This document shows, piece after piece, positions 46,255 to 56,984 of a stretch of 64,000 nt of DNA. The notes under the pieces were generated by a model. That model ran no database searches. It was given only the letters and a program-made list of their open reading frames with translations, and was not told the DNA's origin. Every line of letters starts with the position of its first letter. The stretch's first letter is position 1. Origin of the DNA: Bryoerythrophyllum caledonicum (taxonomy: Eukaryota; Streptophyta; Bryopsida; Pottiales; Pottiaceae); contig OZ020518.1 in assembly GCA_963971425.1 (NCBI GenBank), positions 2,120,263 through 2,184,262 on the forward strand, written 5' to 3'. A program made the translations under genes and the position numbers.

Positions 46255-46460
46255 ATGTACACCAAATCCTAATGGAAGTCATCCGGTGGATAAACACTAG
46301 GCTGGATGGAAGTCATCCAGTTGCCAAGGTTCATCCGACTGACTAATGAAAACTGGTCATGACGGAAATCATCCGTCTGGCCAGGTTTCATCCGGCCAGT
46401 CTAGTGGATGAAACACTGTCCAAGTCGGAAATCATCCGCCTGGCCAGGTTCATCCACTGG
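46255..46460. repeat. Clustered ATCCG/CGGAT (GGATGAA-type) short repeats
   Basis: Repeats of the pattern GGAAATCATCCG-CTGGCCAGGTTCATCC and GTGGATGAAACACT occur on both strands within 200 bp, next to a (GA)n run at 46224-46238. They resemble the subterminal motifs of the element at 55956-56612. Confidence 0.55.
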
Positions 46461-46814
46461 AGAGCCAAAAACTCAACGAGATTCAAAAATGAAAAAATAC
46501 TACACGGGTCCGCTAATCCGAGTTCTCTGCTTAACATTATTTCTCTTCTGAACTACATCGGTCCTTCGATGTTCAAGGGTCCTGGTGCCTAGCAAGAGTA
46601 TGTAACCGCAAAAAATCTAGGTCTCAAAAAACAAAACTTGGGAGGAAGGGACTCCCGGCTAACACCTTTCAGATAAAGCGTCACTGAAGTACTTCTAGCC
46701 ACTGGGAAAGAAAATAGTGTTGGAGATATGGCCGGGTGCTCCAATGCCTGGCGTTTCTGCCGGACTCTGGATACGTCGGTTCGCTGCTCCGGTGGTGCCG
46801 CGGGGTGTCATTCC

Positions 46815-49193
46815 TCATGGGGGAGGGCATAGTTCAATTGAGACTCGTGTCGGGTCCTTAGCCTGAGGAGACCTACCGGTCTGCAGTGCCTGATCGTCCG
46901 TCAAAGCCGTGCCCAGGGTGTTCCGGAGACGGTCTTCTAGAGTGCCCAATGGCCCAACATCCAGAGTTTGTATGCCTGAACTTCCGGGGTCAGAAGCGGA
47001 AGGTGGTCGAGGCAGCATAGTAGGCGTATAGTGGCTGCGGAATTCCTCCCAGCCCTGCGGAAGATAGCCAGACACGTACCTCCCATTTGAAGTCACCACC
47101 GAAAGGGCTGCCTCAGTGCCACTAGTTGGCATCTCGGTCAATATGAGGCCTGACTACTTCTGCGACTCCAAGTCCCCAGCCAGGAAATCGAAATCCGGGT
47201 AGGCCGCTGAGAACCGGTTCAAGTACCGAAGATATCAGGCCACATCATCTGTATAATACTTCCAGGAATCCCACAACTACCGGTGAGCCGGGCCCATGTG
47301 GCTGAGTAGCATACCTGGATGGGTTAATGGAGTGAGGCCTTGCTCCCGATAGTCCTCCATCAAAAAGTAGTGATCTAACACCAGCTGGTCATGAGCCTTC
47401 AGCCTGGCGTTCAGGAGCATCTCGATCTCCAGGCGCCGTAGCTGGGAAACAGAGTTGACTGCCTCCGCCTGTCGGGACGCCTCCATCTCCTGACGTATGT
47501 GGGTCAGCTCAACCTCCAAGGTGCCCACCTGATCTTGAAGTCGGGTATACTCTAACCTGGGTACGGTACAGGTCCGCTCCTCCACATAAAGGCTACGAAT
47601 CTGGGTCGCCGTCGTCACATTATGCTCTACGACAATTGCCAGGGCCTGCATGCCAACTATCACCATGTCTAGGGTTGGAGGTGAGGATTCGCCCGGGGGA
47701 TGTAAAGGCTGGCAGCTGGTGCTGTCCGGGGTGTGATCGCTAGGGGCTACATCTGTCATCTCCACGAGTGGTGAAAAGGCGTCCGGAGCCTCTTCGGGAA
47801 GTAGCTCAATGTTGACTGTGGCGTCGCTAATTGGCTGCTCCTCCATAGTCGCTGCTAATAGCTGATGAATCTCTTGTCTGGAATCAGAAGATATTGAAAT
47901 CTGCTGCGGGGCCTCAGCACTAGGGACCGGGTGGTATATGTGTCGTTTCTTCGTGGGTGGTGGCTGGTCGGGTGGCGACTCCTGGAGTTTTGTCGGGCTG
48001 GAGTCAACTATGCCCTGCTCCAAGATGATCCGTTCGATGGAGTCCATCTCATCAGTCGAGTTCGGGCCTGGTGACTGATCAAAATCTCATGACGGACCAG
48101 CCCGGGCTTGTCGAGTGGCTGGGTGCTCCTGACTAACCCCCAGGTCTTGGTCGAGTCTTGGACGCTCTCGTGTAACTGAGGGGATGGGTGTGGAGCCCGC
48201 TGTTCCTGATCGTGTCTCTACCTCCGTCGCACTTCGACCCTTGGAGTCACCGTGGCTCCTCGAAGTGCCCGTGATCAGCCTCTCTGTGGGAGCTGGAGTT
48301 TTCGTGTGGGTGTCCTGACTCCCATCCTCCGCCACCTCCTGATCATCGCTGGACTCCAAGGCTGCTCGGGAAGGGCCAACTTCCTTGAATGATGGCTCAC
48401 TTTCGGTGAGAAACCATTTCAAAAGAAGGGCCTCAATCAGTTGCGCGCCCGGGACCTCCTTCATACCCTTTCGTGTTTGGCCCAGAACTCGTGGAAGACT
48501 ACTGAGCACCAAAGGCGTCCAGTCTACCGCCTCGTGCTTCGCTCGAACTGCTTCGTGTATGTAACGAAGCAGGTTGAGGTTGGCGTGGGTGGTCGTCTTC
48601 TTCAGGCACAACACCTTCATAAGGGCCTTGATCCTAGGCTGGTAGTGGTCCCTAAACCCGGACACTCGAACTCCATCCATTTGGAAATCCTCATCGATCA
48701 AGGAAAACCTCCGGGCAATGCTCGACTTGTGCTCCTCGTCTTCCTTGTAGGCCTTGAGCCGCCCGGTTCGAGTCAACCCAAAGACCTCCTGAATGACCTC
48801 TGATGTCAGAACCACCTCCAACCCTCTCACCCTGGCCCGAATAGGAACCAGAGCCCCTCCGATCTTGGACTCTGGTGAGATTATACCTTCAATGAACTCC
48901 TGGACTAAGTCCTGGCGCGGCTCAGGCCAAGCATACTCGTAGAAGACTCCCAATTCGACGTCTCTGGCCCACTTGTCATCCCATGTCTCTCTCCAGGGCT
49001 TCCATTGAACCCATGGTGAAAAAGTCCAATCATAGGTCGGCTCCTCCACAGCCAGCCTCCGTGGTCCCGGAGTATACTTCTTGGCGAACCGCAACCGGGT
49101 TGGAGTGGAGTCCTCTACCGTGCGTGGAGTCGCGACACCATCCGGGCGTCCTTGTGCTGTAGGTGTGGCTGCCTCTGGTGAAGCTTGTTGCAT
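46815..49193 (-). pseudogene. Gag-like retrotransposon ORF with in-frame stops
   Basis: One minus-strand frame runs from ATG 49193 to about 46815, broken only by TGA 48087, TAG 47277, and a TGA and TAG near 47240 and 47155. The N-terminal part contains RRLAVEEPTYDWTFSPWVQW, WPEPRQDLVQEFIEGII, EVIQEVFGLTRTGRL and RIKALMKVLCLKKT. The middle has a coiled coil (VGTLEVELTHIRQEM). The overall layout resembles gag-like proteins of retrotransposons that I associate with bryophyte genomes; I know no named domain for it. No protease or reverse transcriptase is found nearby. Every stop can be restored by a single T-to-C change. Confidence 0.65.
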
Positions 49194-49214
49194 GGTGTAG
49201 AGCCAAAATGACAA

Positions 49215-51387
49215 AATTAGTTTTTTTCCGAAAATTAAGTGTAAAAAGGGTTGTAGATATATGGAGAATTAAAAAATTGATGATTTAGATTACACTATGT
49301 AGTTAATTAAGTGGAAAGTACCTATTCATATCCAAGAATAAGGAAATAATGGGAAAAGGGGTGAACTCGCACCCTTTGGGTAGGATGTACCTTTTCATGA
49401 ATAGATATAAAGAGATGTGAAGATTTAGTGGAATTAATCTTAATGGTTAATAATAGGGAAAACCTCTTGCCAAGAGGTGTACCTTTTGGATGTTGAGTAG
49501 AATGACTAGCTTGAATTTTTAGCATTCTTTGCCATTACCATAGAAATTCCTTGGAGGAAGATTGGAGTGAGCTCTAGCTTTAGGTGAAAAAGCTAGTTGA
49601 TGACTCTTAATGTTGTAAGAGTATTTTATTTTATATATGAATATATAATTGTTATTGAATTTGCATATGTAGAGTCTTGTGACTTGAGTTATATGTATAA
49701 TTACAATATTATGTGAACTTTATTGAATAAATTTGACATTGTGTGTTGTAAATGCAAGTGCATGCATTAGGTATTAATTGTGGATAAAATTCCTATGCAT
49801 GAATGCATTGTATATTTATTCTTCATGGATTAAGCTAGGAAAATACCCTAACTACTGAGGTCGTGTGTGTGACCTTGTGTGTGTTGGAGCATTAATCATG
49901 AGTGTGAAGATTAATGGAGATATTGTGGACTTAAGTGACTTAGTGTACAAGGTGTGTGGTGCATAAGTACTTAAGAAGATCTCAAGTGTGGGTGAGCATA
50001 ACTTGAGTATTATAAGAATAAGAGTGGAGTTCTTATTCATGTTAATGCAATTTATGCAATAAACATCAAGAGTGGTATACCTTGGTGCATGGGAAGAGTG
50101 TCATATTATCCATATAAAAAATTGGCATTAAGTCTAGCCTTAAGGGAAGGGATTCTCTAAGATAGGCTAAGTTGTGAGTATTTAAAAGAATCTATCATAA
50201 GAGAGAAAATATAGAGCAAATCCCAAAGAAAGACTTAAGAAGAATACATAAGAACTTAAGAATCTTAAGTCCAAGTTTGGATACATAAGCTTATGAAGGT
50301 TGAGACCTTAATACCATGAGACCCTTAAGTTTAAGGGCTTGGACTTAAAGGTTTGTGTGAGTGAGAATACGGGATAACATTTGCATTCAGTGAGATGCAT
50401 TCCCGATTCTGGAAGTCTTAAGACAAAAACTTAAGAATATTGTGGGGCTGAATCGGTCTAGACAGTGCAGATTCTTAAGAATCAGTCCTGAGTAAGTAAG
50501 TGAGTGCTTAAGAACTCAAGGACAGAAACTGTATTCTTAAGAACATGGAACCGATCGAGAGTGAAGTCTTAAGTAAAATTTAGACATTTTAAAGACTAAG
50601 TGGTACGAGTAAGTGTGGAACAACCGTGGTCTTTAAGGGATAATTGTGGATAAGTGAACTTAAGTGGAGAATTAAGAGGTGAATTCTTTAAGACTTAGGT
50701 TAACTTGTGTGTGTGTTTTTTGAGACTAACCATTGTCTTAAGAACGTGATCACGTGGACCGAGTGGACGGACGTGAAAAGTGGAACGATTTTGTATGAGG
50801 TAAGACTTTAAATTTGTAAAGGCTGTAATGAAGGAACCAATGCAATGAGACTTAATGGAATCTTCCATTAGCCCAATGTGGCAAGTGTTTAAGGATTAGT
50901 CGCATAAGCACAATCTTAAAAGGACTAATGTTCCGTCTTAAGCCACGAGAGATCCTTTGGAATTAGACTTTGTGGATGGATCCCTTAAGAGTGATGCTAA
51001 CAACCCTAAATTCCTAAAAATAGATGGATAACCTTAAGAGTTAACCAAGAGGATAGCTCTAAACTACACAATTAAGCTTTAATTACTTAAAACTAGGCGT
51101 ATGATCATCCTCGTAACGAATCCTATGAAAGGTGGGTACACTTGGGTGTTTTTATTAGAGTGGTGAAAAATCACTCCACACATGGCTTGGGCTGGAGTCT
51201 TCCTGGTCACCCTCTGGTGGTGTATCACCTGGAATCCTCTCGCCTCGCTCTCCGGAGGGCTGCCATTAGTCGGAGAAAGGAAGATCTGGCCTCCTGGCTA
51301 AGAATCCAATGGGCCATTGGGTGGTGTGACCACTTCGGGTGGTGCGCCTTGTCCAGGTGCCACAATCTCTAAAGGCTCCGGCCAGGG
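49215..51387. other. AT-rich region, TTAAG-word-rich between 50.1 and 51.1 kb
   Basis: No gene is seen. The 50150-51110 part is unusually rich in CTTAAG and TTAAGA words. 51160-51370 is abruptly more GC-rich and its minus strand has a proline-rich open frame (GQGAPPEVVTPPNGPLDS). This could be the edge of another transposon ORF. Confidence 0.4.
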
Positions 51388-51538
51388 TTGTCAGAACGCT
51401 CGATGTCCGTGACGTCCGGACGTCAGGACGGAGGACGTCCTCCGGCCTATCAGGACGTCCGGTGACATAACCCGTTTTGTCAATTTACCCGGGGGTAAAT
51501 AGCCGTCCGCAGTCCCGGCCGACCATCCATTCCGTCCG

Positions 51539-51738
51539 NNNNNNNNNNNNNNNNNNNNNNNNNNNNNNNNNNNNNNNNNNNNNNNNNNNNNNNNNNNNNN
51601 NNNNNNNNNNNNNNNNNNNNNNNNNNNNNNNNNNNNNNNNNNNNNNNNNNNNNNNNNNNNNNNNNNNNNNNNNNNNNNNNNNNNNNNNNNNNNNNNNNNN
51701 NNNNNNNNNNNNNNNNNNNNNNNNNNNNNNNNNNNNNN
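51539..51738. other. Assembly gap (200 N)
   Basis: Exactly 200 unresolved bases inside the palindromic array. The round number suggests a placeholder, so real length is unknown. Confidence 1.
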
Positions 51739-52070
51739 GGGTAAAATGCATTTACGGAAGGCCGTAGTAATTTTTCTGGACCGTCAGATTCGACAAAGTG
51801 CCACGCGGCGAGATCTCAGCCGTTGAAATGCGTCAAGTCGTCCGATCAGACCCTACCGTCGGAGAGATCGGACGGCACCTCGGCCATCCGCGTGATCGGA
51901 CGGCCGATGGACAGATCGTACGGCCCTGATTTGATCGCGGGGGCGCACGACGGCCGTCCAATTAGGCCGACGGCTTTAGGGCCGACCGATCGGGCGGACA
52001 GCTGCCCGTCTGCCCGGCCGTCCGATCGGACGGCCACGGTGGTGGTCGGCCTCATGGCCGTCCACCACCC

Positions 52071-52079
52071 TATAAAAGG
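52071..52079 (+). promoter_or_regulatory. TATA box for the kinase-like ORF
   Basis: TATAAAAGG lies at the inner edge of the palindromic array, followed by GCCGTCCGCCAACCTCTCTC. The ORF begins 480 bp downstream. The same arrangement, inverted, is at 60378-60385. Confidence 0.65.
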
Positions 52080-52239
52080 CCGTCCGCCAACCTCTCTCTC
52101 TCACTTTTTTCTTCCCCTCTCGAAATATATTTTTGAGTGGATGCGGAGTGGCTTTGGCTGGCATTTTTCCATCCATTGGCTCCTCATCCTTGGGAGGGAA
52201 AAAATAATTCACATTGGGGGGGAGTTTTTGCGGATTTTT

Positions 52240-52530
52240 TTAAGATTTTTTAAAAACTTGTTCGAAAAACGCTTTTTTCATAGTTATTTTTTAGAACTTG
52301 TTCCAAACTAGTTTTTCTCTAGAAGTTTTTTTTAAAACTTGCTCTTAGAAGTTTTTTCTCATAGGTTTTTTTTTTAACTTGTTCCAAACTAGTTTTTTTC
52401 TTGAACTTTTTCTTAAAACTTGTTCTAAGAAGTTTTTTCTCATAGTTTTTTTAAGAACTTGTTCCCATCAAGTTTTTTTCTTAAAGTTTTTATAAAAACT
52501 TGATCTAAAAAGTTTTTTTTTAAAACTTCG
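52240..52530 (+). repeat. T-rich leader with repeated AACTTGTTC / AGTTTTTT units
   Basis: Six or more units of AACTTGTTCnnAnnAGTTTTTTTC, some with CTCATAGTTTTTTT, spaced 40-50 bp apart between the TATA box and the ORF. It would be transcribed as a U-rich leader. Confidence 0.7.
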
Positions 52531-52551
52531 AACGGCGGCGGGTTCAAGAAG

Positions 52552-54036
52552 ATGCCGAAGGACAAGAAGAAGCAGAAGGTTGCGGACTTCGGAGTGAAGC
52601 TTCATCCAATCCACGACGTTCCATCTGAGGCTTGCAAGAATTTCCTCATAGAACTGACCGTCAGATTCTATGAGGAAAATTCTATTCGATCATTGGAGAG
52701 CATATACGTCAGATACAGAGATGAAGGCCCCGAGAAGTACCGAACGGACATGCGGTAGCACATGATGGACGCGCTTCAAGCCCCGATGTGGAATACGGAG
52801 ACCCAGAAGCGCGGGTTTTTGAAGTTCTTGGATGCCAGAGTGCACGATTCACTCTGGAATGCCAAGAACTTGTTGACCAAGTTTGGAAGGTTCAATCGCG
52901 CGGCGGATGAAGTTTTCAACGACGTGCTGTTGAAGGCGGATTTGTTCGTGGCCCAGATGAAGCCATTCGCCAAGAATCAAAACCGGCGTGGCTCCGTGGG
53001 ATGGTGGAACTCGATAGAGGGGCACCAAGAAGACCTGCTGCGTAAAGTCCATCTCATTGCCATTCCGCCAACAGCCGCGGTTATATGAATGGAGAATGCG
53101 AACAGGAGAGGTGGATACGCCACCATTCGCAAAGTCCGCATTGAGGGTGCTCCGGGCATTGAACCATTCTGGGAATTTGCCGCCAAGTTGTCCAACCAAT
53201 CGGAGACACGGCTGGATTTGGCAAAAGTGGAGCATCAGAATGAGTCGATGGCGGTGAGGATTCCACATCCAAGTGTCATCCGTTTCGTGGCCATTCATCC
53301 GGACAAGTACGAAGGCTATGCGTATTGGTGGAATGGCGGGACAATTCGAGAGATGTTGAACCGGGATATCGAGTTTGGTGACGATGTCATCACACATTTG
53401 AACTATCGGAGATTTCCCGATGATGAGATTATTCGAGTTCAACAGTTGGTTCGTTTTCGCAAAAAACAGACCAAGCTTGTGTGGGCGTTGTTGCGCATCA
53501 TGAACGAGGTCCACAAGAGCAACAATCTCCACAATGACTTGTCTCCGGACAATATCCTCCTTCACTTCCCTCCAGATGAATCGCGAGTGTATATTGGAGT
53601 ATGCGATTGGGGCATGACCACGAAGGTTAACGAACCAATGTAGTCTCTTTATACGTTCACAAAGCGTGAAAACATGGCCGAGACTCTGCGAAAGCGATGG
53701 TGGGTCGATCCGCGGGTTGCATACTTGCACAAACCAGATGCGGATGTGCAAATGATTCCGAAGTTATCGATGGCTTCGGAAGAGTTTGCTACGGCCCGAA
53801 TAGCCCAACGAATCAATGCGCGGACAATGTCCATCGACTACGAGAATCTGCAATGGGAATCTCGGAGTTCCGTAGTATTCTCAAATCAAGAATTTGCGGA
53901 TACATTTCATATGTACATGGAGAGAGTCCGCAACGAAAACCGAGAAAGCGCTGGAGGGTTGTTTCATATCATTACACGCTTCAGCGACACATACAACTGG
54001 CCCACGCCTCATGAGCATTATCGGTCAACATATTAG
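52552..54036 (+). pseudogene. Transposon-borne protein-kinase-like ORF (494 codons, three in-frame stops)
   Basis: A single plus frame from ATG 52552 to TAG 54036 is interrupted by TAG 52756, TGA 53086 and TAG 53641. The N-terminal 170 residues are basic and not recognised. The kinase-like domain begins near codon 180: a Gly-poor RRGGYATIRKV strand, FAAKL as the likely VAIK lysine, catalytic loop HNDLSPDN (H-x-D-x4-N), then CDWGM in place of DFG, and RKRWWVDPRVAYL in the activation segment. All three stops fit C-to-T changes (CAG or CGA originals). Kinase-like ORFs of this style recur in repetitive DNA of bryophytes, from memory. As it stands the gene is broken, unless the stops are polymorphic. 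Confidence 0.75.
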
Positions 54037-55955
54037 TAATACATAGGTTTTACTTTATTCCTTTCGGCATTATTACACTATACTAGATAGCATGCACATT
54101 TTGAAGTGACTATAGCAATAGTCTTAGATTAATATGTATTGCATGCCTTTAAAATTTGGGCACAAGAAGTAAAAAAACCTTATTTCATATAGCCGTGCAA
54201 AGAGCGACATTTTTTGAATTTTATATGGTTTAATATGTGGCATAGTTCCGATTTTTTAACTTATCAATGTGTTCTATTTCAAAATTCTTGTATTTCAGAA
54301 TTTTTGTTAAAATTACCTCAAAATATCCTAATCCAACCTTATGATGAGATTTCCCTACACACCAATTTTTAGAGGTAGAAAAGAACTGTAGCATATTCAA
54401 ATCAAGTGCGCAAATACTGGAGTTTAAAAATTGCCATTCCATGTTTTACTTTTTAGTAAACTGAATAAGATTTCAAATGATAATCCAAACTCAGGTTTAG
54501 GAAGGTTTTCAGTGTTCACTACATGTTGTTGAAAAAGAAAAATGTGTAAAATATGATGATCTCTAGGTTTTATGTAGAGAAGACGTATATCAAATTTTAC
54601 GAGTTTGGATTCAAATTTTTGGGATAGATCATAGTGCCCATGGCACAAAATCATACATAACCTCAACCATTTTATGTTTCTTGAATACAATTTAGCATTT
54701 ATAGAAATTACCCCCATTTGAAACGGCTCCTCATGCCCGACTCCCTACTCATACAACATGTCTCCTACATCCCCAAAAATATCGTGACAGTTTTGAACCG
54801 GAAACACTTCAAAGTTGTTGGATTCTAGTGCAATGACCATAGAAGGAAACCAAAAGTCTGATTTCTAGTTCTGACCGTTGGATCTCAATTAAGACTTATT
54901 GAAAAATATGTTTACAAAATTTCAAAAACTTTGACCGCACAGATTGAAAGATTATAGTGTGTGAAGTGAAGCAAATGGTATAGGGTCTTCACTGCGTTTA
55001 GTGGATCCGCAGACTTTGACTTTACCTGGCGTCAAAATTTTGAACTACACAAGGTCTAAATCCACTACCCTAAGCATGATGGTAGTTCCTTAGAGAACAA
55101 TTTCTTGAGGTACAGGACAGGTGTAGCGTATTCTAAACAACTATGGAAGTAGTGGAGGTTCAAACTTTGCCAATTCAAACTTCTTTTTCTTGTGAACTTC
55201 ATGTGTTTTGAATTACTAATCCGAATGGTCAATAAAAAGGTTTACACCACATATTAATGTAGAGAAAATAAAATGTAAGAAATACAAAGATATGTAGGTT
55301 TTATGTGAAAATTAATAAGATCTTTTGGTACCTCGCCCGACAATGAGTGACAATGTGTGAAAATGTTTGACTTCGGTTGGTATGCTATTTTTAAAATTTT
55401 CAATAAAGAGAAGACTTGTTTTTTCAAGGGAATGGTGAAAAACATCGTTTCTCATGAGGTTTTCCATGACATTGTCATGTTCATTCTTCTAAATATTTAC
55501 ACCTGAATCAGATGCATAGAAAAGTTAAAAGTTTGATTCAAACTTTGCATGGTTAGGGTTCATGCACGCTTTGGCGACATCCCCTTCCATCCAATTGTAT
55601 TCTTTCGGTGTCCATCATCATATTATTGTTTCAAATGAGATTTCAAACGAGACACCTTACATGTCTTGTAAATGAATATCGCCATATATAACAAATTTGA
55701 AAACACAACCAACAGTAACACACAAAAAACATGCATGAGATCGAATGTGATGAACATATTCTCTAGCCATAATCTACATCCAAAATTTAGTACCTATAAT
55801 GTTATTTTTAAGTACACTCCAAAATGTCAAATTTTCAAAAATTTTGTAACAATTTTTTTGCTTACGTACTAGATGAAAGGGCACCTAAAAAGCCCAAATC
55901 CGAAGTCGGAGTTCCAAAAAAAATAAAATTTGGAAGTTATTAAGTCGCTGCTATG
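54037..55955. other. AT-rich stretch with dispersed repeat family B
   Basis: No gene is seen. 54335-54430 and 55115-55260 share blocks (ACACCAATTTTTAGAGGTA, GTAGCATATTCAAA, GTGGAGGTTCAAAC, CCAATTCA, AATGGTCAATAAAAAGGTTT). The same blocks occur at 62325-62530 and, inverted, at about 61600-61700. Confidence 0.6.
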
Positions 55956-56612
55956 TTAATTGTGCCAAAAAAATAGTTTCATCCACTGTGGATGAAATAT
56001 TAAATTCTATGCGGCAGAAGAAAAATCCCGCAGCGGATGAAAATGTCCGCAGCAGATGAAAAACAGCGCAACAAATTAAAAACAAGTTGCGGATGGAAAA
56101 AAACTGCGGATGAAAAATCAGCATGCGGAGGAAAATCAGAGTGCGGTTTAAATGTTTGCAGCGGATGAAAAGTAGACTGTAGATGAAATTTTGAAAACCT
56201 AATTATAATATTAAACAACATTACAATGGTTGGACTAATGCGTTGCAAAGCAAGCGCCAACCGCTAATTTGCATCTATAGAAGTTTGGTAGTGGTTCGCG
56301 CTTGTTTTGCAACGCATTATAACAACCACTTTAATGAATTTTCTATATTATTTAATACTAAGAAAATAACTCATTTCAAAATTATTTTAAAAAAAATTGA
56401 AGACTAGAGAGGGAGTGGGTTACAAACATTAAGTGTTTCTTAATAGTGTTCGTGATGCTTCTTAACACTTAGCAATAGTCATTCGCAGACGATTTTTCTG
56501 CTGGAGATTGTTTTTCGTCCAGAGATTACTTTTTCAACCACGGACTGCTTCTCCATCCTCTGACTATTCTCATCCGTAGTGGATGAAATTGTAATTTGGC
56601 CACATTATATTA
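55956..56612. mobile_element. 0.65-kb TIR element with GCGGATGAAAA subterminal repeats
   Basis: The ends share TTAAT----GTG-CCAAA----TTTCATCCACT-nGGATGA as an imperfect inverted repeat of about 40 bp. Inside both ends are many GCGGATGAAAA / TTTTCATCC words on opposite strands. Near the middle is an imperfect 30-bp hairpin (56236-56265 with 56289-56318, GCGTTGCAAAGCAAGCGCCA on the left arm). No ORF. Confidence 0.65.
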
Positions 56613-56984
56613 ATAGTGGATATCTGCTCTCTAAGTAGGGTTATATTTAGTAGAAAAAATAAATTGTGCGAGAGGTTTTCCATAAACCACATTCTTGTGT
56701 TTGTTTATAAAGCATTTTAAGGAAGTGGAATGCCTAACTCCGTAGGTAGATTGCTACGACATATTTACTCAGACATCTTGAACCATAACAATTTAAAGCA
56801 ATGAAGTACATGCAATCATTAATACAAACATGCATACATTAAATTGTAGAGGCATTCAAATATGAACAACAAAAATGCTTATACGAAGATTTTGTTGTAT
56901 TCATTGATATTGTATAATGTATTTGGTATACCATTTCGTGTACTCTATAGAGTAATTTCCACACACTAAAATATCCTTAGAGCA

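Larger units (their letters stand above)
51390..52080 (+). repeat. GC-rich palindromic GGCCGTCC/GGACGGCC array, left side
   Basis: Dozens of GTCCG, CGGACGG and GATCGGACGG words in both orientations, including a perfect 20-bp palindrome GGCCGTCCGATCGGACGGCC at 52016-52035. The array is broken by the 200-bp N gap at 51539-51738. It ends at a TATA box and leads into the kinase-like ORF. Confidence 0.85.

Noticed and set aside
51477..51767. ORFs running through the N gap
   Set aside because: They are open only because the gap has no readable stop codons.
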